64,000 nucleotides of DNA from PXAP01 sp964520585 (GTDB lineage Bacteria; Bacteroidota; Bacteroidia; Bacteroidales; PUMT01). A program made the translations under genes and the position numbers. Positions 55,258 through 63,278 of this stretch are shown piece by piece (position 1 is the first letter of the stretch; every line of letters begins with the position of its first letter). The DNA is taken from assembly GCA_964520585.1 (NCBI GenBank), contig CAZFOO010000002.1:1-64000 (forward strand), written 5' to 3'. Below the pieces are notes generated by a model, which saw only the letters and a program-made list of their open reading frames with translations, was not told the origin of the DNA and did not search any database.

Positions 55258-57048
55258 TTATTTATATAATGGTCCGAAATTTCCACACGCTCTGTAGTCA
55301 GCTCCTTCATGGTCCATACCAAATGCCGGCCAGGCAGAAGGACGGAAAATAGTGTCGTTTGGAACATTGTGCATAGATACAGGAATACGCAGTAAGGCAG
55401 CCAGACTTATCAGATCTGCCCCGATATGTCCATAGGAATATGCACCGTGATTTGCACCCCAGTTTGCCATTACAGAATATACATCTGTAAATGGTCCGCT
55501 ACCGGTTAGATTTGGAACAAACCATGTTGTAGGCCAGGTAGGATCAGTCCGGTTGTTCAAAACATTATGTATATTTTCCGGAAGTCCGACAGTATATCCT
55601 TCTGCCAGCTGCAACACAGGGCCCAGTCCATCAACAATATTTATCCTGGACATGGTAACAGGCATACTCCCTTTAGTCAGAAATGTGGATGAATATCCCC
55701 CTCCCCTGAAATATTCAGTTGTTGCGGGCCCCCATGTGGTATTCTTAAGGCACTGGCCGGCTTCCTCATCAGTTACTTCCCACCACGGCTTAATTGCCGG
55801 CTTACCTTCAATACTTTGCATTCCCGTGCCATCCAGAGCAGATGGCCCCGAATTGATAAGATGAATAAATCCTTTTGATGCAATGCCTTCAGGCAAATAT
55901 CCGGTTACCCGTTTAACTGCTTCGGGGCTCCAGTAAGTTCTCACATCAGAGAAGACCTGTGCGCTACCAGTTAACAGGTGGCCGAAAAGCATTGCAACTC
56001 CATTCAGGCTGTCATTCTCTGTTGCAAGCATAAAAGGCTGTCTGATTCCGTTCCAGTCGAATGATGAACAGAGCATTGCCTCCATGAAATCACCGTTTGG
56101 AAAATGATCGGTCCATTGCCTCTGGCCCTGGAATCCGGCAACCAGCGCATTGTGACCAAGAGCCTCTTCTCCAAATCCGGCCTCTTTGAGCTTTTCATTG
56201 CCAACCATGAGGTCACGGGCAATGAGAGTCATTTTTACTACAAACTCCCAATCTTTGTCCTTCTGCTCGCGGGATCGTTGTTTATCAGGTGGATTCCTGT
56301 CCTCACCCTCCTTACAATTATCCTTTACCCATTTTATAGCCTGCTGAAATTCATCGTTATCGTAAATATTTTCATCTATACGACGTACAAACTCAGACAT
56401 ATCAACATATTCATTCCTCATTCCCAGGTATTTCTGAAAAAATCCGGCATCAACAATTGATCCTGCTATACCCATGGAAACTGATCCCATCGAAAGATAA
56501 GAGGTGCCGCGCATGGTAGCAACAGCCAGTCCGGCCCTTGCAAATCGTAATATTTTCTCTTTAACATCCTCCGGAATAGTATCATCATCACTGTCCTGCA
56601 CATCCCTTCCATAAATCCCGAATGCCGGCAATCCTTTCTGATTATGAGCAGCCAGTACGGCAGCAAGGTAAACGGCACCCGGTCTTTCGGTTCCGTTAAA
56701 ACCCCAGACAGCCTTGGGCAAATAAGGATCCATATCCATGGTTTCACTTCCGTAACACCAGCAAGGTGTAACAGTTAGGGATACTCCCACTCCTATTTCT
56801 GAAAATTTATCGGCACATGAGGCTGCTTCAGTAACTCCGCCGATGCAGGTATCAGGAATAACACATTCAACTTTGCTGCCATCCGGATGCCGGAGATTAT
56901 TTTCAATTAGCTCCGCAGCCCTGATGGCCATATCCATTGTTTGCTTCTCAAGCGATTCTCTTACTCCTTTACGTCTTCCGTCAATTGTGGGCCTTATTCC
57001 AATTTTAGGTCTCCGTCCCACAAGTCTGTTTTCTTTTCTGGGTTCCAT
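55258..57048 (-). CDS. fucI: L-fucose isomerase
   Basis: 596 residues from the ATG at 57048 (MEPRKENRLVGRRPKIGIRP), matching the usual FucI start; the frame runs 15 codons further without family similarity. Blocks seen are KIGIRPTIDGRRKGVRESLE, WGFNGTERPGAVYLAA, SYLSMGSVSMGIAGS and the C-terminal NWGANHGAYSYGHIGADL. Mn-ligands of this family (Glu and Asp in the central domain and a His in the C-terminal domain) are plausible here. It converts L-fucose to L-fuculose. The aldolase gene is not in the window. Confidence 0.95.
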   Translation of the reverse strand: MEPRKENRLVGRRPKIGIRPTIDGRRKGVRESLEKQTMDMAIRAAELIENNLRHPDGSKVECVIPDTCIGGVTEAASCADKFSEIGVGVSLTVTPCWCYGSETMDMDPYLPKAVWGFNGTERPGAVYLAAVLAAHNQKGLPAFGIYGRDVQDSDDDTIPEDVKEKILRFARAGLAVATMRGTSYLSMGSVSMGIAGSIVDAGFFQKYLGMRNEYVDMSEFVRRIDENIYDNDEFQQAIKWVKDNCKEGEDRNPPDKQRSREQKDKDWEFVVKMTLIARDLMVGNEKLKEAGFGEEALGHNALVAGFQGQRQWTDHFPNGDFMEAMLCSSFDWNGIRQPFMLATENDSLNGVAMLFGHLLTGSAQVFSDVRTYWSPEAVKRVTGYLPEGIASKGFIHLINSGPSALDGTGMQSIEGKPAIKPWWEVTDEEAGQCLKNTTWGPATTEYFRGGGYSSTFLTKGSMPVTMSRINIVDGLGPVLQLAEGYTVGLPENIHNVLNNRTDPTWPTTWFVPNLTGSGPFTDVYSVMANWGANHGAYSYGHIGADLISLAALLRIPVSMHNVPNDTIFRPSAWPAFGMDHEGADYRACGNFGPLYK

Positions 57049-57385
57049 ATCAAATATTATTAATGTTCCGGTTATTAAAGAATATTGAGGCAAAATGCCG
57101 GTGATCTTCTATCTTTGGGCCAATGGCTATCATACCTGGTCATGCACGCTGCAAAAACGGTATTGGGTTTTAATAGATTCAGCCTGTTTTTGGGCCTAAG
57201 TTAAAAAATTTCCTTTGAAAACCATTTTTTATCATTTATGCCAATAAAAAAAACCGGCATTATCCGGCTTATGATGAAACATAAATATGATGATACGGAA
57301 ATTTATAATGGATAATTATTTTAGAAAAGCATTATAAAACAGATTAAAATGATAGTCTTAAATATATCCCGATCATGATACCCCT
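57049..57385. other. Gap between fucI and the small gene at 57.4 kb
   Basis: It holds the likely fucI promoter region and a minus-strand terminator at 57246-57270. I see no repeat-family copy or RNA gene. Confidence 0.5.
57246..57270 (-). terminator. Rho-independent terminator (minus strand)
   Basis: On the minus strand AAGCCGG, loop ATAATG, CCGGTTT (one G-T pair) runs into eight T. It lies 116 bases after the small gene's stop and just upstream of fucI. Confidence 0.7.
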
Positions 57386-57586
57386 CTAAAATCCCATAAG
57401 TTTCCTAATCTTATATATGGCTAATTGTTCATAGGCCTTTTCTATATCATGCTCTACATTTATCTCCTTATGTGTGCCACTATCATTTCTGTAATATTCT
57501 CTAAATTTTGAAGGATATTCCCTGATTTCCATCAGATGCTCAATCCTATTCTCTTCACAGCTTATTAACTCATCAAGTTTTTCCAT
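57386..57586 (-). CDS. Small charged protein of unknown function
   Basis: 66 residues, ATG start, starting MEKLDELISCEENRIEHLM and ending IYKIRKLMGF. It is charged and probably all helical, with no membrane segment. It lies outside any other gene, is followed by its own terminator on the same strand, and shows a protein-like composition, so I judge it real. I do not recognise a family. Confidence 0.55.
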   Translation of the reverse strand: MEKLDELISCEENRIEHLMEIREYPSKFREYYRNDSGTHKEINVEHDIEKAYEQLAIYKIRKLMGF

Positions 57587-57748
57587 GACATCAGATGTTA
57601 TTTTTTACTTCTTTTAGTTTTATGACGAACAAAATCCGTTTTCGTTACATCAGGATAAAATTTTTTCAGATTTTTATTTGATATAACATTTTGTAAATTC
57701 ACATCTGTTTTCTGACTATTTATTCATAATGCAAAAGATCATCCGGGT

Positions 57749-58426
57749 GTGAAACAAATTACAATTATAGTAGCGGGCGGTTCAGGTAAAAGAATGAACA
57801 GTGATATTCCAAAACAATTTCTTTTATTGAACGGAACTCCCGTTTTGATGCGAACCATCAGTTCGTTCCACCAATACGATCCGCTAATGGAATTCATAAT
57901 TACCCTTCCTTCAGATCAGGTTAAATATTGGCAGACTCTCTGTAAAAAGTACAGGTTTAATATTTCTCATACAATAGTTATTGGAGGAAAAACCAGGCAT
58001 CATTCTGTAAAAAATGCTATGGAAAAAATTCAACCAGGCTGCCTGGTAGCAATACACGACGGAGTAAGACCCATTATAAGCAAAGCACTTATCCGCACTT
58101 GTTTCGACACCGCGGGTATACTCGGTAATGCGATTCCGGTAGTTGAACTTTCAGAATCGATCCGCAAAGTTGATGGAGAGAAAAATTCCGCTGCCAACCG
58201 TTCACATTTCAGATTGGTACAAACTCCCCAGGTTTTTCAATCCGGACAATTGATAGACGCATTCATGCAACCTTATAAACCAGAATTTACCGATGAGGCT
58301 AACCTGGTTGAATCAGCCGGTTATATGATCCATCTGGTAAAAGGGCAAAAGGAAAACATTAAAATAACTACCACTCTTGATATGTACATTGCCTCTTCAA
58401 TTCTGGAAAATAGCGGACTTTTTTAA
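57749..58426 (+). CDS. ispD: 2-C-methyl-D-erythritol 4-phosphate cytidylyltransferase
   Basis: 225 residues with a GTG start at 57749. The signature loop IVAGGSGKRMNSDIPKQFL binds CTP, and 'VAIHDGVRPIISKALI' and TPQVFQSGQLIDAF are family blocks. It makes CDP-methylerythritol in the MEP pathway, with dxs at 33.9 kb acting two steps earlier. GTG is supported by the N-terminal beta strand beginning at KQITIIVAGG. Confidence 0.94.
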   Translation: MKQITIIVAGGSGKRMNSDIPKQFLLLNGTPVLMRTISSFHQYDPLMEFIITLPSDQVKYWQTLCKKYRFNISHTIVIGGKTRHHSVKNAMEKIQPGCLVAIHDGVRPIISKALIRTCFDTAGILGNAIPVVELSESIRKVDGEKNSAANRSHFRLVQTPQVFQSGQLIDAFMQPYKPEFTDEANLVESAGYMIHLVKGQKENIKITTTLDMYIASSILENSGLF

Positions 58427-58508
58427 TCATTAAGATACATTGAGGAATATTGCAATTACACTAAATATCATTACATATTGCAGATTACAATTAAAAATAT
58501 GAAATCAT

Positions 58509-59501
58509 ATGGATACAGTTAACTGGGGCATTATCGGCTGCGGCAATGTGACAGAAGTCAAAAGCGGACCGGCATTTAATAAGATAAAAGACTCAAGACT
58601 GGCAGCTGTTATGCGCCGGGATGCCGGGAAAGCCAAAGATTACGCCATGCGGCATAATGTACCAGCATGGTATGACGATGCTCAAAAATTAGTAAATGAT
58701 CCTGATGTAAATGCTGTATACGTTGCTACACCCCCCGGGTCTCATGCAGAATATGCGATAATGGCCATGAAAGCAGGAAAGCCGGTATATGTTGAAAAAC
58801 CGATGGCTACAAGCTACCTGGAATGCCAGGAAATGATAAAAGTTTCTGAGAAAACGGGAGTGCCTCTTTTCGTGGCCTATTACAGGAGAATGCTTCCGGG
58901 TTTTGTGAAGGTGAAGGAATTGTTGGATTCTGAAATCATAGGAAAACCCCTGTTCTTTTCTATCAGGTTTTTTACTCCTCCCCAAGACGAGGATTTTCAA
59001 AGTAATCTGCCCTGGAGGGTTATACCAGAAATATCAGGAGGCGGTTATATTTTTGATCTTGGAAGCCACCAGCTGGATTTTATCGATTATATACTCGGAC
59101 CTGTTGAACAAATTTCTTCACTTGCCCTTAACCAGCGGAACCTTTACCCGCCTGAAGATTATGTTGCGGCAGGATTAAAGTGCAAAAAGGGAGTAGCAGG
59201 CAGCGCGGTATGGAGTTTCGCTGCACCAGGACATATGAAAGAAGACTCGATTGAGGTTGCCGGAGAAAAAGGCAAAATTGTGTTTTCCTGCTTTGACTTT
59301 ACAGATATTGAATTGACTGTGGATAGAGAAACCCGGTATTTCAAAAACCTCCGTCCTGAACATGTCCAACAAAATCTGATCCAGACCATAGTCGACGAAC
59401 TTCAGGGTAAGGGTAAATGTCCCAGTACGGGAATTACAGCAGCACGTACCAGCAAAGTGCTTGATGAAATAATAAAAACAGGGACTGCATCTCTGTTTTA
59501 A
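58509..59501 (+). CDS. Gfo/Idh/MocA family oxidoreductase
   Basis: 330 residues. The NAD(P)-binding motif WGIIGCGNVTEVKSGPAF, YVATPPGSHAEYAIMAMKAG and VEKPMATSYLECQEM mark the N-terminal Rossmann half; the C-terminal half has the GGYIFDLGSHQLDFIDY block with catalytic Asp and His. Members act on sugars and inositols. A sugar role fits the nearby fucose genes, but ispD lies between. It is 82 bases downstream of ispD in the same direction. The substrate is unknown. Confidence 0.88.
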   Translation: MDTVNWGIIGCGNVTEVKSGPAFNKIKDSRLAAVMRRDAGKAKDYAMRHNVPAWYDDAQKLVNDPDVNAVYVATPPGSHAEYAIMAMKAGKPVYVEKPMATSYLECQEMIKVSEKTGVPLFVAYYRRMLPGFVKVKELLDSEIIGKPLFFSIRFFTPPQDEDFQSNLPWRVIPEISGGGYIFDLGSHQLDFIDYILGPVEQISSLALNQRNLYPPEDYVAAGLKCKKGVAGSAVWSFAAPGHMKEDSIEVAGEKGKIVFSCFDFTDIELTVDRETRYFKNLRPEHVQQNLIQTIVDELQGKGKCPSTGITAARTSKVLDEIIKTGTASLF

Positions 59502-59766
59502 TATGGGTGACTGACATCTAAATACTCACCTCGGGACCTCTCACCGGGCAAAATTCTTCGGACTAAAAATAAATTCTTCATTTTAGTTATCTGGACATGA
59601 ATATACTGTAGAATACTTGCCATTCATAACAGGGTCAAATGAAACAATGCTGAATCTTTGACGTTAATTGTTCTTGTAACAGATAACCCACTATTGATTC
59701 ACCATATTTGTTTTATTTCGATGTTAAATTATATAAAAAATATTACGAATTAATTTTCTGTCAGAC

Positions 59767-59925
59767 GATTTACAGTTATAACCTTCATTGCGCCAGCTTT
59801 ACTTTTTGCTGATTTTGTCTGATGAAAAATTCGGATAAAAAAAATTGACCTGAAGGTCGATTTCTCATGCAAAATCTTGTTTTTTGTTAAGTTTTCAGCT
59901 GATGAGAAATTCATGTATATTTGTA
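59767..59925 (+). repeat. Dispersed hairpin repeat, copies C0 and C (tandem) with promoter box
   Basis: Copy C: GACC-TGAA-GGTC (59847-59858), arm ATTTCTCAT (59860-59868), a 33-base loop, and arm ATGAGAAAT (59902-59910). Copy C0 lies 80 bases earlier with its right arm ATGAAAAAT (59822-59830) intact and its left arm decayed (AACCTTCAT, 59780-59788). 59792-59846 is identical to 50201-50255. The unit ends in TATATTTG at 59916-59923, a promoter -7 box for the downstream gene. Confidence 0.82.
59893..59923 (+). promoter_or_regulatory. Promoter-like site at the end of hairpin copy C
   Basis: TATATTTG (59916-59923) is an exact -7 match with a TTTC -33-like element at 59893-59896. The downstream gene begins 83 bases later. 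At copy D the equivalent site reads TACATTTA (one mismatch). Confidence 0.5.
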
Positions 59926-60006
59926 CAGTTATCAAATTTTTTTATTCATTCGGTTGATCGGAGCTTTAGTGTGCATACCTGCATGCACTAACCTTATTTG
60001 TTAAAC

Positions 60007-60330
60007 ATGATGGACAGAAAAAGTAAAAAGAGCAGTATTGTATTCGGGATATTTCTTATTTTTGTTGGTATTGCACTCCTGTTGAACAATCTGGAAATTA
60101 TTCCCCGGCTGCTTCCGGAGTACATCTTTTCATGGAAAACATTGCTTGTAGCACTTGGTTTAATATTTGCACTTACAGAAAAGGATAAAACCCCGGGTAT
60201 TGTTCTGGCAGCTATTGGCTTTTATTTTCTGATACCTGATATATGGAATATTAATCCTAGTGAAGCCGGGCTCTTCTGGCCAATTTTATTTGTTGCTGTA
60301 GGTCTTTCAATACTTCTTTCAAGAAAGTAG
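60007..60330 (+). CDS. Small LiaF-like/LiaI-type membrane protein
   Basis: 107 residues from the ATG at 60007 (a TTG lies 9 bases upstream). Four hydrophobic helices, beginning with IVFGIFLIFVGIALLLNNLE and later ILFVAVGLSILLSRK, match the LiaI-LiaF-like transmembrane region (DUF5668). In Firmicutes LiaF modulates a cell-envelope stress two-component system. No kinase or regulator gene is present here, so the role is open. It follows tandem hairpin repeat C. Confidence 0.8.
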   Translation: MMDRKSKKSSIVFGIFLIFVGIALLLNNLEIIPRLLPEYIFSWKTLLVALGLIFALTEKDKTPGIVLAAIGFYFLIPDIWNINPSEAGLFWPILFVAVGLSILLSRK

Positions 60331-60475
60331 CGCTGAATCAACAAACATTATAATATGGAACCGGCATAAGAGCAGCTGGCAACATCTGTTTAAACACAAA
60401 ACTGTTATAAAGCAACTAATTTTTAGTAAATTAACAGTCTAAACTCTCCTGTTTACCAACCTAATAATAATTCAT

Positions 60476-60784
60476 ATGGCCTCATTAAAAAATGACAATC
60501 CTCAGGAAAAAACTGTAAAAAGTCATCATCTGAGCCTTATTTTGCTAATGATATTTGCTCTGCTCCTGGTTATCTTTGCTATTCAGAACTCACATGATGT
60601 GGTAATAAGATTATGGTTCTGGAGGTTCGATACTTCTATGGCACTTGCTCTTGTAATTTCAATTATTGCAGGATTTCTTCTCTGTTCTTTATATACACTT
60701 CCACTACTACAAAGCAAAAACAAAATTATACGTTCAAAAAATAAGGAGATTGAAAAAATTAAAGCAGAAAAAAACCATTTCTGA
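60476..60784 (+). CDS. LapA-domain (DUF1049) membrane protein
   Basis: 102 residues. Two membrane helices (LSLILLMIFALLLVIFAIQN and MALALVISIIAGFLLCSLYT) are separated by the SHDVVIRLWFWRFD segment, as in the lipopolysaccharide assembly protein A domain; a short charged coiled tail follows (KNKIIRSKNKEIEKIKAEKN). The function in Bacteroidota is not established. The gene runs with the neighbours before and after it, spaced 145 and 95 bases. Confidence 0.82.
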   Translation: MASLKNDNPQEKTVKSHHLSLILLMIFALLLVIFAIQNSHDVVIRLWFWRFDTSMALALVISIIAGFLLCSLYTLPLLQSKNKIIRSKNKEIEKIKAEKNHF

Positions 60785-60879
60785 AACTACACGCTGACAG
60801 ATTAAAAAATTTTGCTTCTTTACAAGAGAAATTCACATTTATTTTGTAACTTATAAATAAAAATCATTCAAAGCATCGA

Positions 60880-61572
60880 ATGAGGATATGCGATATATAT
60901 AAAGATTTTTTTAATCTTTTCTATCCTCGCCTTTGCACAGCATGTGATTGTGTATTGCTGAAACAGGAAAGGTATATTTGTACAAGCTGCCTTTATTACC
61001 TTCCGGAAACAAATTTTCATATGGAGAAAAATAACTCTATGGCACAGCTTTTTTGGGGCAGAGTGCTAATAGAGGAAGCATCGGCAATGTATTATTTTGA
61101 AAAAGGCGGCAAATGCAGAAAAATAATTCATCAGATTAAATATAAAGGGCATCCTGAACTTGCCCGTTATCTTGGCAATATATACGGAACTGAACTGTCG
61201 CTAATGGGAAAATATGCAAATACAGATATTCTTATACCGGTACCACTTCATCAGTCCAGGCAAAAGCAAAGAGGATTCAACCAAAGTGAATGGTTTGCGA
61301 GAGGTCTTGCGGATAGCCTTGGTAAAACAGTAATGACCGGTGTTCTGGTAAGATTTCTGGGCTCGGGAACACAGACAAATAAATCAAGGATAGAGCGCTG
61401 GGAAAATGTGAAAAATAACTTCAGGGTGAAGTTCCCTGAAAGAATTGAAAATAAACATATTCTGCTGGTAGATGATATTGCAACAACAGGTGCGACGTTG
61501 GAATCATGTGCCTCTGTACTGTTAAAAAATAATGGGGTAAAGGTAAGTATCATTACACTGGCTTTTGCCTGA
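60880..61572 (+). CDS. ComF family phosphoribosyltransferase-like protein
   Basis: 230 residues. A zinc-ribbon-like N-terminus (CTACDCVLLKQERYICTSC) is followed by a PRTase domain with IPVPLHQSRQKQRGFNQSEW and the PRPP-binding motif ILLVDDIATTGATLESCA. ComF homologues are linked to natural transformation as an ATP-dependent DNA-uptake partner; a complete uptake system is not seen here. The length and motifs fit a complete protein. The convergent PorT-like gene lies 12 bases beyond. Confidence 0.9.
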   Translation: MRICDIYKDFFNLFYPRLCTACDCVLLKQERYICTSCLYYLPETNFHMEKNNSMAQLFWGRVLIEEASAMYYFEKGGKCRKIIHQIKYKGHPELARYLGNIYGTELSLMGKYANTDILIPVPLHQSRQKQRGFNQSEWFARGLADSLGKTVMTGVLVRFLGSGTQTNKSRIERWENVKNNFRVKFPERIENKHILLVDDIATTGATLESCASVLLKNNGVKVSIITLAFA

Positions 61573-61584
61573 CCATTAACTGTA

Positions 61585-62187
61585 TCACAACTGATACTGC
61601 AAAATAAAAGAGATCACATTATTATTCTGTCCCCTGTTAAAATAGTATGTACCTCCCCCGGCATGTTTCCTGACAGGAACGATAGAATATGAAAAACGGC
61701 CATTTAAAGATAGTCTCTCTTTAAAGAACCAGGCAATCCCAGTAATTGCAGAAAATTCAGTTTTATCGAAAGGTTTTGCATCAGGCAATTCACCCAGTTC
61801 ATCTTTTTCCCTTACATTAAACAGATAACCGACTGCCAGTCCACTTTCAATGGCAATTTCAGAAGTAATAAAATATCTTATACACAAAGGTATCATTATA
61901 TATTTCAGGTCAATACGGTAATATTGAGGGTTTTCTATTGAAGTCTCCAGCTGGCTTCCCTTTGATGAATAACTAATCTCCAGTTGGCCGGCCCATGAAT
62001 TCATAAAAAAAGTATTGGCAAATATCCCATAAGTTGCTCCTGCTTTATTATACCCGGAAAACCCATCACCATCTATCTGAGAAATATTAATCCCCCCGGT
62101 GATACCGGCATTAAAAGTCTGCGGATAGACAGCTTTCGTTACCAAGAAAAGTGACAACAGGATTAGGTAATAAAGAAATATTAGCAT
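61585..62187 (-). CDS. PorT-family outer membrane beta-barrel protein
   Basis: 200 residues with a signal peptide (MLIFLYYLILLSLFLVTKAV) and repeated amphipathic strands (AGITGGINISQIDGDG; IESGLAVGYLFNV; SLNGRFSYSIVPVRKH), ending in ISFILQYQL, a typical barrel C-terminus. It resembles the outer membrane beta-barrel (PF13568) family, which includes PorT, a gingipain export component. The role here is unproved. The ATG directly abuts the stop of the sirtuin gene, so the pair is likely co-transcribed. Confidence 0.8.
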   Translation of the reverse strand: MLIFLYYLILLSLFLVTKAVYPQTFNAGITGGINISQIDGDGFSGYNKAGATYGIFANTFFMNSWAGQLEISYSSKGSQLETSIENPQYYRIDLKYIMIPLCIRYFITSEIAIESGLAVGYLFNVREKDELGELPDAKPFDKTEFSAITGIAWFFKERLSLNGRFSYSIVPVRKHAGGGTYYFNRGQNNNVISFILQYQL

Positions 62188-62886
62188 TTAAATTGGATAT
62201 TTTTTGCCGGTTAATTTTTCAAACAATTTCACCGTTCCTGTACTGGCTTTTTCTTTGATTATCTCAATCCGTGTCCTGCCCCCATAAATAACATCTTGAG
62301 GATCTATTAGATAGACAGGGACACCTCCAGGAACATAATCAAGTAAACTTGCAGCCGGATATACATTCAGGGAAGTCCCGATAACCACAAATAGATCCGC
62401 TTTCATTGTTATATCAATCGCAGGTTCCATAGCTGGTACAGGCTCACCGAACCAAACTACATGAGGCCTTAGTGGAAAGCCTTTTTCACACCGGTCGTCT
62501 GGTCCGATCTCCCATCCTTCAACATCATAAACCAGTTCAGGAAATTTTGTACTCTGTGCTTTCCGAAGTTCTCCATGCAAATGAAGGACCCTGCTGCTTC
62601 CTGCCCTTTCATGCAGGTCATCAATATTTTGAGTAATAATGACGACATCATAATACTTTTCCAGTTCAGCCAGTGTTATATGTGCTTTATTGGGTTTGCA
62701 CTGAAGCAATTGTTTACGCCTCTCATTATAAAACTTCCGGACCAGTGCCGGATCTCTTTCCCATCCTTCTGGGCTTGCTACTTCCATGATATCGAATTCC
62801 TCCCATAACCCACCCATATCTCTGAATGTCCTAATGCCACTCTCGGCACTTACTCCGGCCCCGGTTAAAACAACAAGATTCTTCAT
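62188..62886 (-). CDS. Sir2-family NAD-dependent deacylase (sirtuin)
   Basis: 232 residues from the ATG at 62886 (MKNLVVLTGAGVSAESGIRT). The NAD motifs GAGVSAESGIRTFR and TQNIDDLHERAG, the catalytic His in HLHGEL, and GTSLNVYPAASLL are present. Tyr and Arg in FYNERRKQLLQ match the desuccinylase/demalonylase pocket of SIRT5 and CobB. The structural zinc Cys set is absent: the segment after HGEL has one Cys (DDRCEKGF). It removes acyl groups from lysines using NAD. It is the first gene of a pair with the barrel protein. Confidence 0.9.
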   Translation of the reverse strand: MKNLVVLTGAGVSAESGIRTFRDMGGLWEEFDIMEVASPEGWERDPALVRKFYNERRKQLLQCKPNKAHITLAELEKYYDVVIITQNIDDLHERAGSSRVLHLHGELRKAQSTKFPELVYDVEGWEIGPDDRCEKGFPLRPHVVWFGEPVPAMEPAIDITMKADLFVVIGTSLNVYPAASLLDYVPGGVPVYLIDPQDVIYGGRTRIEIIKEKASTGTVKLFEKLTGKKYPI

Positions 62887-63278
62887 TTGCAAAGTATTTA
62901 GCAATTAGTTAATATGCTAGGCTTTATAAGAGCGGAAAGGATTTTTGCAAATTCCTGACAGTTTACTGACTGCCCGCCGGTTGTATAAATAAATTAATTA
63001 ATAATTCATACGATCTATTTTGTGTTTCCGAAATATACCATCTTCGTAACAAAAAAGCAATAAAACAGTTGATTCAATAATGAATTCTGGAAAAGGAAAA
63101 TATTTCATATTGCAAAATCTGCCAGTTATTGCTCAGGGGCAGGAGCCCGAATAATTATATATAACTTGTTCTATAATTCAACTACAAACACTGTATTCTG
63201 TATTATAAAACTTATGGTTAACTTAGCACATATGGAGGATATAACATTCCTGACATCAACCATTTCAAAATCAACCAA
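62887..63278. other. Divergent intergenic region sirtuin / dnaG
   Basis: 392 bases, AT-rich. I see no hairpin-repeat copy, RNA gene or clear promoter; a short GC-rich palindrome near 63135-63150 lacks a T tract. Confidence 0.5.

Noticed and set aside
59750..59935. 61-residue minus-strand ORF over hairpin copies C0/C
   Set aside because: It is an antisense reading of the repeat element with low-complexity content; the structure of the element explains the sequence better.
9659..60006. Repeat family as a CRISPR array
   Set aside because: Copies are dispersed or in pairs with 78-80 base period and variable loops; there are no regular spacers and no cas genes.
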